From Candidatus Zhuqueibacterota bacterium (GTDB lineage: Bacteria; Electryoneota; RPQS01), in NCBI GenBank assembly GCA_003818605.1, contig RPQS01000025.1:1-51964 (forward strand): a stretch of 51,964 nt of DNA. Direction: 5' to 3'. This document shows positions 18,236 to 27,200 of this stretch, in pieces. Made by a program: the position numbers and the translations under genes. Numbering within the stretch: the first letter of the stretch is position 1; every line of letters starts with the position of its first letter. The notes beneath the pieces were generated by a model. The model did no database searches, had not been told where the DNA came from, and saw only the letters and a program-made list of their open reading frames with translations.

Positions 18236-19045
18236 TTATAATTTCTGATGTGCCGCCAATGAAAACAGCAGCGGCAAGCGGGGGATGCCGGCGGGCAGTA
18301 TCCAGCGGCCGTCCGCTTGCTGGGTCATATTCGGAAATTGCGGATAGCACGAATACGGATATTCGTTGAATTCCCCGATCTCCAATCCGGCTTTCTTCAG
18401 CGCGTGAAAAATATCCGCAATCGTCCATGCCCAATAATTTTCTCCATGCGTCGGAACGAACGATGGATCGGCGTAATCCGGTCCGGGCGGTATCACGACT
18501 TCGGCGGCGTTGCTGAAGTAATCGTAAGCCAGTTCGAATTTGTCCGTATTTTCGCGAAACATGAGAGCCAGCGGATGAATCTCCGCAATGAAAAATAGAC
18601 CGCCCGGCTTGAGAAAATGCGCCACGATGCGCGCCCATTTCTCCAAATCACACAGCCACGTAATCACGCCGTACGATGTGAATACCACATCGAACTTCTC
18701 GGTCAAGTGCTGATCCAGTTCCAAGACGTCGCAGCAGATAAATTGGCAGCGGTCGGCAAGTCTGGCTTGCTGCGCGAGATCGCGCGCCTGCTCAATTGAG
18801 GCTTCGGAAAAATCTACGCCGACAACCTGCGCACCCAGCCGCGCCCAGCTTAGAGAATCCATTCCGAAATGGCATTGCAGATGGAGCAGCGATTTGCCGT
18901 TCACATCGCCCACTCCGTCCAGTTCAATCTCGAATAAAGTGTTTCGTCCGGCCAAAAATCCCGGCACGTCGTAAAATTCGCTGCGCGCATGGACCGGCGT
19001 TATTTCATTCCAGCGCCGACGGTTAATTTCATGTTGTTCGATCAT
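18236..19045 (-). CDS. Class I SAM-dependent methyltransferase
   Basis: Motif I-like LLHLQCHFGMDSLSWARLGAQVVGVDFSEASIEQAR; DVVFTSYGVITWLCDLEKWARIVAHFLKPGGLFFIAEIHP. Confidence 0.88.
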   Translation of the reverse strand: MIEQHEINRRRWNEITPVHARSEFYDVPGFLAGRNTLFEIELDGVGDVNGKSLLHLQCHFGMDSLSWARLGAQVVGVDFSEASIEQARDLAQQARLADRCQFICCDVLELDQHLTEKFDVVFTSYGVITWLCDLEKWARIVAHFLKPGGLFFIAEIHPLALMFRENTDKFELAYDYFSNAAEVVIPPGPDYADPSFVPTHGENYWAWTIADIFHALKKAGLEIGEFNEYPYSCYPQFPNMTQQADGRWILPAGIPRLPLLFSLAAHQKL

Positions 19046-19064
19046 GATGGTATTCCCGTTACGG

Positions 19065-19092
19065 ACAGGGGCGCGTATTACCGCGCCCCTGT
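19065..19092. terminator. Strong GC hairpin between S8 peptidase and methyltransferase genes (possible terminator or processing hairpin)
   Basis: 11-bp perfect stem ACAGGGGCGCG / CGCGCCCCTGT, but no poly-U tract on either strand. Confidence 0.45.
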
Positions 19093-19116
19093 TTCAATTC
19101 GGATTGACGGAATAGA

Positions 19117-20997
19117 CTATTTCATCGCCGCCAGAAGTTCCAAAGACTTTTTCGGGTTGACAAGCTTCATGCTGCGCTCGCCGGCTTTCCGTTCGTCGCA
19201 GCCTTGCAGAATTAGATCGCGGATCTGCAAAGCGGTCAGCGCCGGTTTCTTGGCCAGCAGTTTGCCCGCCAGATTCATGACGTTCGGTGAAGACATGGAC
19301 GTGCCCGAAAACTTGATCTGATCGCCGCCGGGCACGTAGCTCAGCACTTCAAAGCCGTTCGCGTAGGCGTCCACTTTGCCGAAGCTGGTGAAATCGGTTT
19401 CATCGCCGGCCTGATCCACGGCTCCGATGGAAATGATATTGGGCAGACTGAATGAACTCGGATAGAATTCCTCGAACAGGACGTTCGCGTCCGCGTTGCC
19501 GGCCGACGTGATAAACAGAATTTCGGGCGCGCCCTTAATAGCATCGAATAAACCTTTGTACGTGATGTCATAGATCTGACGCGACAAAGCCTTGCGTTCT
19601 TCGGGTGTTCCGCCCGCGTTGTTCGCTTCGAGCGCACCTTCAATGCTTGCCAGCGAACCGCCCCAGCTCATGTTCACCAACCGGACGCCGTTCTGCTTGA
19701 AGTACGTTACGGTTTCCTGCATGGCTTTGGCGTCTTTTTGCGCTTGTTCAATCGTCGGCAGTTCAGGAATCATGTGATAGTCGAACGTCGTGCGACAGGC
19801 CAGAATGCGGGCAAAAGGATTTCCCTTTGCCGCAATGCCCGCCACGTGCGTTCCGTGAGCGTAGTTTCCGTATTTACTGATTTCTTCGAATACCGGCTTC
19901 ACGGAATCTTTAGGCAGCGTGGCCATGAGCTGCTTGATTTCTCCGGCTTCTTCGCTCTGAATGTTCGCCTGCAAATCTTCCAGTCCCTTAATCCGCCGCT
20001 GCATCCGCACGCGGTCGGTTTTCAGATCGCCGATGGGGAAGAGCAGCGAAGTTTCTTTATCGGAATGCAGACTCCACGCGATGCCATGCACGTCGTCCAC
20101 GAATCCGTTTTTATCGTCGTCCGCGTTGTTATCGGGAACTTCTTTCGTGTTCGTCCACATCTGATTCTTGAAAATGTCCGTATCCACACCGCTGTCCCAG
20201 ACGGCCATAATCACCGGACTCACACCGGCCTTTTCCGATAAAGCCACATCCCGCTCCGCCCAAATGTCCGCCTTCTTCACTTCGTTAGCGGCGATGTATT
20301 CGCTATACACAGCTACGATGTCTTCCTTGTACGGAAGCATCACTTTTACCGTGTAAGCCGATCCGATTAAGCTCGTGGCAATGTCTTTGCTCATTTCGCC
20401 GCCGCTCTTGTCCAGAATCGGCTGTGTGGCGGCTTCAATACTGCCCTGCAGGAGTGTTTTGGAGATGATTTCGAAACTGGACTTGGTTTGTTTCGCTCCG
20501 GCTTCTATCGTGGCAAAGGGAAGCGGAGTCAACAGCTTCTTGATCTCCGCGCGAAACGCCGCCGCAAAATCAGCTCCCCCCGCGCGCTTAGCCTGAATGT
20601 ACGCTTGCGCCAACAGCCCCGTGACTAAGCGGGTGGCTTCCTTGTCTTCCAAAGCTTTGCGCTTGGCCAGATTTTCAAGATAGACATCGTAGTTACCTTC
20701 TAAAAAGGCAATCTGTCCGAGATCCGCATAAAACGACTGCTGCGTTGTTTTATCCTGAATGTCATACTTGCTCAGATCATCCAGCAAATCTTTCTTGACT
20801 TCCCCGGCCAGCTTCATCAAAGCTTGCTCATTATCCAAGATCTCAGCGGCTTTGATCCCGATTTTATATGTGTGCCGCGGCAGATCGTCCAATTTGGTAA
20901 TCACGGTCTTTTCCGCCGCCCATGCGGCCGGGCCGAATACGGCCAAGATAAAAAACAACGAAGCCAAAAGTGCAACAACCGAAAAACGGGAATTCAT
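19117..20997 (-). CDS. Secreted S8 family (subtilisin-like) serine peptidase with N-terminal extension
   Basis: Catalytic motifs MAVWDSGVDTD (Asp), YAHGTHVAGIA (His), FITSAGN (Asn), FSGTSMSSPNVMNLAG (Ser); signal peptide from MNSRFSVVALLASLFFILAVFG. Confidence 0.92.
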   Translation of the reverse strand: MNSRFSVVALLASLFFILAVFGPAAWAAEKTVITKLDDLPRHTYKIGIKAAEILDNEQALMKLAGEVKKDLLDDLSKYDIQDKTTQQSFYADLGQIAFLEGNYDVYLENLAKRKALEDKEATRLVTGLLAQAYIQAKRAGGADFAAAFRAEIKKLLTPLPFATIEAGAKQTKSSFEIISKTLLQGSIEAATQPILDKSGGEMSKDIATSLIGSAYTVKVMLPYKEDIVAVYSEYIAANEVKKADIWAERDVALSEKAGVSPVIMAVWDSGVDTDIFKNQMWTNTKEVPDNNADDDKNGFVDDVHGIAWSLHSDKETSLLFPIGDLKTDRVRMQRRIKGLEDLQANIQSEEAGEIKQLMATLPKDSVKPVFEEISKYGNYAHGTHVAGIAAKGNPFARILACRTTFDYHMIPELPTIEQAQKDAKAMQETVTYFKQNGVRLVNMSWGGSLASIEGALEANNAGGTPEERKALSRQIYDITYKGLFDAIKGAPEILFITSAGNADANVLFEEFYPSSFSLPNIISIGAVDQAGDETDFTSFGKVDAYANGFEVLSYVPGGDQIKFSGTSMSSPNVMNLAGKLLAKKPALTALQIRDLILQGCDERKAGERSMKLVNPKKSLELLAAMK

Positions 20998-21101
20998 TGG
21001 GGTCTCCATTATCACAGTTGATGTCGAGTGTATCTTCTTCGATTTGAAATCGTCGGCGGCCTGCTCAAAATAACAGCAGACCGAATCACAATCAAAACAT
21101 T

Positions 21102-21130
21102 AAGCTACAGAGTATTATCATCATTGTCAA
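21102..21130 (-). promoter_or_regulatory. Putative sigma70-type promoter for S8 peptidase gene
   Basis: Minus strand TTGACA - 17 nt - TAGCTT upstream of 20997. Confidence 0.5.
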
Positions 21131-21308
21131 GTTTGCGAATTTTCTTATTTTTAGAGATAATCTTCTCAACCCTCCCGTCCGATTGAATTCGTATCACGAT
21201 AAATTACAAAATAATCCCTTCGGGAAACCTCTGAGACAGTTATGCGTATAGAGGATAAGCAAGTCTATTAACCATGGAATGGCTTAAGTATCTAATTTCA
21301 GGAAATCC

Positions 21309-23612
21309 ATGATATTCCACAAACAGAAGATATCACTTCTAATTACCTTTTCATTATTGCTTGGAATTTCCTCGCTGATGGCTGAGAACCGGAATCTTAC
21401 TTCCGGATCTCTGCGCGGCCATGTTGTTGATGCGGTTACGAACGAGGAGTTGGCAGGCGCCTCTGTTAGCGTGGAAGGGACCACACTCGGCGCGGCGACC
21501 GATGCGGAAGGCCGCTTTAATATTACCGAGATACCGGTCGGCATATACCGGGTGCGCGGTTCGTATCTGGGTTATAACACTCTTTTAAAAACCGACATCG
21601 TGATTCGTTCCGGTCAGCAGACCGAAATCATGCTGATGATGCAGCCTTCTCCTCTGAATCTGCCTGAAGTCGTGATTACGCCGTCCTACTTTGAAGAACG
21701 CTCGGCCGCTCCAGTGAGCACTCAGTCTTTTTCCAACGAGGAGATTCGCCGCGCACCGGGAGGCAATGAAGACGTTGTGCGCGCCGTATCAGTCTTACCG
21801 GGAGTCGTTCAGGCGCAAGCCGGTCGGAATGATTTAGTGGTTCGCGGGGGAGCGCCGTCCGAAAACCTGTATGTCATAGATCATCTCGAAGTGCCGAACA
21901 TCAATCATTTCGGGACGCAGGGAGCGGGCGGCGGTCCGCTCAGCTTTGTCAATCTTGATTATGTTCGCGACGTGGATTTTTCCACGGGTGGATTCGGAGT
22001 GCCGTACGGCGACAAACTGTCGTCCGCCATGAATATTCAGTTGAAAGAAGGGAGAACCGACCGTTTCGGCGGCAAAGCGACCATTTCCGCTTCGCAGTTC
22101 GGATTGAATGCCGACGGCCCCCTCGGGAAAAACGGATCCGCGCTGTTTTCTGTCCGTCGCAGCTATCTGGATTTCTTTTTCAAATCGGCGGGTTTCTCTT
22201 TCGTGCCGGAATATTGGGATTTTCTGGGAAAGACCACGCATCGCCTCAGCCCGCACGATGAACTCTCCGTGTTGGCCATCGGCACGGTGGATGATGTCCG
22301 TTTTTTCAACGATTCCCCCGAGAAACGCTTTGACAACTCCCGCATTCTGGGGACATCTCAAGATCAGTACTTCTCGAATATCTACTGGAAGCACCTGTTT
22401 CACGGCGGATTCCTGACGACATCCCTCGGTCGCACGTATACTTCCTTCGACTACCGCCAAGCGGATTCGCTGCTCGCGCCGATTTTCACGAGTCAATCGC
22501 GGGAAGGACAGACGTCGCTCCGCTCGGATGTCGTGTGGATGTTCAACCGCAAAACCGAGTTATCTCTGGGTGTGCAGGCGAAAGCCGCTCGTCTCAAAGG
22601 TTCACTGTATCTTGCCTCGATTCAAACTTCGCTCGGTGATTCTTTGGCGAGTTCGCGTGACTGGGATGCGATGGCTTTCAAATCCGCCGCCTACGTTCAA
22701 GCCAGTCATCCGCTCTCTCCGCGTTTTCGCCTCACAGCAGGATTGCGGCTGGACTTCTTCGACCGTATCTCGAAACAAACGGCTCTGGCTCCGCGTTTCT
22801 CCGCCAACTATCAATTAACGAACAACACATCGCTGAATTTAAGCGCTGGCTCATACTATCAAGCGCCGTCGTACATCTGGCTGATGTCGAACGGTGCGAA
22901 CCGTGGTCTCGCGTTTCTTAGAGCGGATCAGGCCGTGCTGGGAATTGAACAGCTGTTGAGGCCGGACATGCGCGTTCGTGTGGAAGGTTATATGAAATCC
23001 TATCGCGATTATCCGGCCAGCGTCACTCGCCCTTATCTTGTCTTATCTAATACGGGCGGCGGCTTCGGCGGTTCGGAAGAGGGTTTTTCCTCCTTCGGTT
23101 TCGATCCTTTAGTGAGTAAAGGAAAAGGCTTTTCCCGCGGGGTGGAACTGCTGATCCAAAAACGTTTTTCCGATCTCTGTTGCTACGGCATCACCAGCGC
23201 CAGCTATACGCAAACCGATTTCGAAGCTCTGGACGGCATGAGTCGTCCCGGTCTCTACGATCAACGGCTGATCTTCAATTTAAGCGGAGGCTACATTCCC
23301 AATAATAAATGGGAATTCAGTCTGAAATTCCGTGTGGGAACGGGCACGCCGTATACTCCGTTTGATTCCGACGGCACTCAGAATATCGCGGCTTATGCAA
23401 GCGAAAGATTGCCGACTTTCCATGCTCTGGATTTGCGCGCCGACCGCCGCTGGAATTTTCTCCGCTGGAATCTGATAACCTATCTGGATATTCAGAATGT
23501 ATACAATCATCAAAATATCCAAGGCTACCGCTGGGATGAACGCGAACGAAAAGTTGTCACCGATACGGATATCGGTATCCTGCCCAGCCTCGGAATCAGC
23601 GCTGAGTTTTAA
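21309..23612 (+). CDS. TonB-dependent receptor with N-terminal carboxypeptidase-regulatory-like domain
   Basis: GSLRGHVVDAVTNEELAGASVSVEGTTLGAATDAEGRFNITEIPVGIYRVRGSYLGY followed by plug (VVRAVSVLPGVVQAQAGRNDLVVRGGAPSENLYVIDHLEVPN) and beta-barrel. Confidence 0.93.
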   Translation: MIFHKQKISLLITFSLLLGISSLMAENRNLTSGSLRGHVVDAVTNEELAGASVSVEGTTLGAATDAEGRFNITEIPVGIYRVRGSYLGYNTLLKTDIVIRSGQQTEIMLMMQPSPLNLPEVVITPSYFEERSAAPVSTQSFSNEEIRRAPGGNEDVVRAVSVLPGVVQAQAGRNDLVVRGGAPSENLYVIDHLEVPNINHFGTQGAGGGPLSFVNLDYVRDVDFSTGGFGVPYGDKLSSAMNIQLKEGRTDRFGGKATISASQFGLNADGPLGKNGSALFSVRRSYLDFFFKSAGFSFVPEYWDFLGKTTHRLSPHDELSVLAIGTVDDVRFFNDSPEKRFDNSRILGTSQDQYFSNIYWKHLFHGGFLTTSLGRTYTSFDYRQADSLLAPIFTSQSREGQTSLRSDVVWMFNRKTELSLGVQAKAARLKGSLYLASIQTSLGDSLASSRDWDAMAFKSAAYVQASHPLSPRFRLTAGLRLDFFDRISKQTALAPRFSANYQLTNNTSLNLSAGSYYQAPSYIWLMSNGANRGLAFLRADQAVLGIEQLLRPDMRVRVEGYMKSYRDYPASVTRPYLVLSNTGGGFGGSEEGFSSFGFDPLVSKGKGFSRGVELLIQKRFSDLCCYGITSASYTQTDFEALDGMSRPGLYDQRLIFNLSGGYIPNNKWEFSLKFRVGTGTPYTPFDSDGTQNIAAYASERLPTFHALDLRADRRWNFLRWNLITYLDIQNVYNHQNIQGYRWDERERKVVTDTDIGILPSLGISAEF

Positions 23613-23658
23613 TCCTATACACAGATGAGAATTTAGCCCTATCCGGGTTTCTATCGTT

Positions 23659-23702
23659 TATGCGTGGATCAGCCTCTATGGGTTGACCCGCGCATTTTTG
23701 TT
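23659..23702 (+). terminator. Probable rho-independent terminator of TonB receptor gene
   Basis: ATGCGTGGATCA...TGACCCGCGCAT imperfect stem (one G-U, one mismatch) followed by TTTTTG. Confidence 0.6.
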
Positions 23703-23809
23703 TCATTATCCCGTTATCTTCTTCAAACTAAACATTTATCACATAATAGACGATAATAATAGATAGGACTCCAACGAGAAGGTTTTTTGCAAGTTTATAG
23801 GAATTTCTT

Positions 23810-23838
23810 GACTTGCCTGTCTGCCCGATGTATATTTT
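23810..23838 (+). promoter_or_regulatory. Sigma70-type promoter for 23878 operon
   Basis: TTGACT - 17 nt (tgcctgtctgcccgatg) - TATATT, about 40 bp upstream of ATG. Confidence 0.75.
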
Positions 23839-23877
23839 CCAAGATAGGTGTATTCTACCTTTTGAGGAGATTCCTGA

Positions 23878-24294
23878 ATGAAGAGGCTTGCCGTTTCTAC
23901 TGTGATGATTCTGTGCTGGTGTTCTCTGCTTGCCGCTCCGAGCCCTGTGCCTTCCGGAGTTTCCGCGCTCACTTATCCGGAACGGATTCACCTGCTTGAG
24001 GAGGAAACTCAGGCACAAATGACAGTGCTTTTCCAACAAGTTGCTGCCGATCCGGCTCAACGCGAGTCAATCGAAAGGCAAATCATTAAACTGAAGAATC
24101 AAGCCGAAATACACCGTTTGGAAATTCTGCTCGAATGGGCTGAAGCGGAGGGAAACCAAAATAAGGCTGCGGAAATACGGAAAGCCCTCGACCAATGGCG
24201 GACTCCCGTCGTGCCGCCCAAGCAATCACCCGTTCCACGTGATGCTCCGAATGCAACCGGCATTGTTCCCGAATCCAAAGATTCTTCGCGGTGA
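23878..24294 (+). CDS. Small secreted/periplasmic helical protein of unknown function
   Basis: 138 aa; signal peptide MKRLAVSTVMILCWCSLLAAP; predicted helical E/Q-rich core; GAGGA SD; start of an apparent operon. Confidence 0.75.
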   Translation: MKRLAVSTVMILCWCSLLAAPSPVPSGVSALTYPERIHLLEEETQAQMTVLFQQVAADPAQRESIERQIIKLKNQAEIHRLEILLEWAEAEGNQNKAAEIRKALDQWRTPVVPPKQSPVPRDAPNATGIVPESKDSSR

Positions 24295-24297
24295 TCC

Positions 24298-27200
24298 TTG
24301 CGAAAACTGCTGATCATATTCCCTCTACTTGGACTGCTGCTTTACGCAGGATTCGCGGCAAGCGATGAAGCGGCGGATGCCGTCTCCGTGCAGGGAGTTC
24401 TTCTCGAAACTCCGCTTCCGCAAGCAGCCGCAGATTATCGCGTGCCAGTGAATCGCTCCAAGGAAAACCTTCCGCCTCTCTTTTTCCCGCCGCACGCAGG
24501 AACGCTAAAACCGCGCCCGATCACTCCGAAAGATTTCTATCTGAATTTGGCGGACGTATCCAATCCGCACGGCTTGATCGTAAAATTTTCCGAAGAAGCG
24601 ATGATTCGCTGGCGCGACGGCAAGCCGTATTCTAAGACCGGTGCGGATGTCGCAGCTGTCTTAGAGTTTCTTGCCCGGTACCCGGACATTAAAATGGAGC
24701 GGGATGATCCGCTGCAGCCCGAGGAACTTTTCGATTACTGGGAAGCTAACGGCGAAAAAAACACGGGACAGGATCTGGCCAACCTGAATAATTTCTATCA
24801 ATTTTACATTCCGCAGAATCCGAAACCACTCGATATCGTCCGCGAAGTTCTCACTTGGGATATTACAGAAACGGCTTTCTATCTTCCCCAATGGCAGTTG
24901 GCTTGTACGGATGATCCTCCCGCCACTTTAAATTGGGAAGCGGATCAGCCTTACCTTGATCCCGCACCGCTGGGAATTAATGCGGAGTATTCGTGGAACT
25001 ATCATCCGACTCTGGGTCGGGGACGAGCGGATTATTGGTGCATTGACGTGGAAATGGACTGGTCCGAAAACCACGAAGATTTCCCGCAGGCTTTTCAGGT
25101 TTTAGGCGGCGGGGATGCGGGCGGCGCCGCTGATCATGGCGATGCCGTGATGGGAATCGTCGCGGCCTGCAATAACGGCTTCGGCATTACCGGAATCAGT
25201 TCGAACGTCACGCCCAAAGCGATTTCGTGGCCCACACGGTCGGGGATTACTCATCAGGACAAATGGATTTCTGCATTCAATCTCGCCGCGGCTTATCTAT
25301 TGCCCGGCGAATCTTACCTGATTGAGATCCACTACTATGGCCCCGATCCGGGTTTTGGCTGCGATTCCGTCTGCGGAAATTGTTCGCAATTCCGCTTCAT
25401 TCCCGTGGAATACTGGGACAATGTTTTTACGGCGATTCAGACTCATACCGCCAACGGATTTATCGTCTACGAAGCGGCGGGCAACGGCCAAATGGATCTG
25501 AATAATCCCGTTTACGGAAATCGCTTCCAGCGTTCATTCCGTAACTCGCAGGCGATTTTAGTCGGCGCGGCATTGCCGGAAACGCGCGAAGCCGAATGCT
25601 GGTCTAATTTCGGCTCCCGAGTGGATCTGCAAGGCTGGGGACGCGATATTTTCACGCTCGGTTACGGCAATCTTTGGCAAGGCACAGCGGATCCCGACCG
25701 CAGTCAGTGGTATACGTCTTCTTTCGGAGGAACGTCGGGAGCCACGCCGATTGCCGCCGGAGCGGGGAATTTGCTGCAAGGAATTTCGCAGGGGAAATTC
25801 GGCATGACTCTTTCACCGGATCAGGTGCGCGATTATTTGTCTGCCACCGGAACGGCTTGGACGGGATCCCGCGATGTTGGCGAACGCCCCGATTTAGCGC
25901 AAGCCATCAATTATATCGAACCCGACGTCACATCCTATCATCGTGCCGGTTGGGACAATCCTGTTGTTCCGCGCGCTGCCATGGATGCCGGCTGGGACGA
26001 CTGCCATGTCACTCCGTATTTATACGGCAATGGCAACACCTACTTCAACGTGATCGGCATAAATTCGGGTCGTTCCCCCGCGGCCGATTGCACGTCCGTC
26101 GGAGTCTATAGCGAACTCTGCGTGGATAGCGATGGTATCTATGGACTGTCCTGGACACCGCGCATTGCGCCGTTGCAGCAGATGGGCGGAATCAATCTCC
26201 CCGCCGCCGTAATTCGCGGCGGCCGCCATACCTTGGGCTGGCTGCTCGATCCTTACAACGCCTTTAATGAATTTTCGGAGAGCAACAATTCATTTTTTAC
26301 GCAGTACGTATGGTCGCCGATTTCGATAGCGAATGATAATCCGATAGAACGTATTGCACCGCCGCTAAAAACTTGGGGCAGCCCCGTTTATTACAATGGA
26401 GATGGTTTTCATGCTCATGGCGGTTGGTGGCTGGGCGTCGCGGTGATGCCGCAATTAGGTAATGATGTGGATCTCTATACGTTCAACACATCCTATTCCA
26501 GCACAACCGGTTTCGACACGTGGGAAAAGTACAGCATGCGCGGCACAGGTTTCCCTGATTTGATTATGGTTAACGGCAACATTCAAGGCTATAATCCCAC
26601 CCGCTATTTTCAAGCCGTGCGATATTCGGACACATCGAACCAATCCTACCATGTCGAAGCCGATACCAGCAAGCCCGCTTATGGAGTGCCTTGCAGCATG
26701 ATTGGCACGCTGACGAATCCGGAAATATTCGATATGTACGAGCTATATCTGGTTTCCGGGCAGCAGTACTTTATTGGTATCACGGATGTCGCGGCGGCGT
26801 TGGATCTTTCCTTGTTGATCTTCGATCCGGCAAGCTCTGTGGAATCTTATTGGGATTGCCGGTGGCTGGCCAATGCGCACGGAGCGGGCGGCAATGAAGT
26901 TGTTATGGTGGATGCCGATATATCCGGTTATTATGCCGCCGTGGTGATGAAAACCGGTTCCGGGAATTATAGCACGGAAGGTTCCTTCACTTTTTCGGTC
27001 GAGAATCCGGGACTGTGCAATCTGGTACCGGGCTTAAATCGGGAGGGTTGGGATGCCCCCGTCGTCATTCGCAATGATGGCGGCGCAACTGCGGATGATT
27101 GCCGCTTTCCGGCAGCCATTCAAGGTAACACGGATAATTTCATCAGTGGAACTTGGTTTAACAATAGCATGATGCCATTGGATATGACGTTTGCCAATCG

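Noticed and set aside
18165-18638. N-terminal extension of the orphan secreted protein ORF to 18638
   Set aside because: Would overlap the methyltransferase gene out of frame by 400 bp and bury the signal peptide; the ATG at 18164 has a consensus promoter just upstream.
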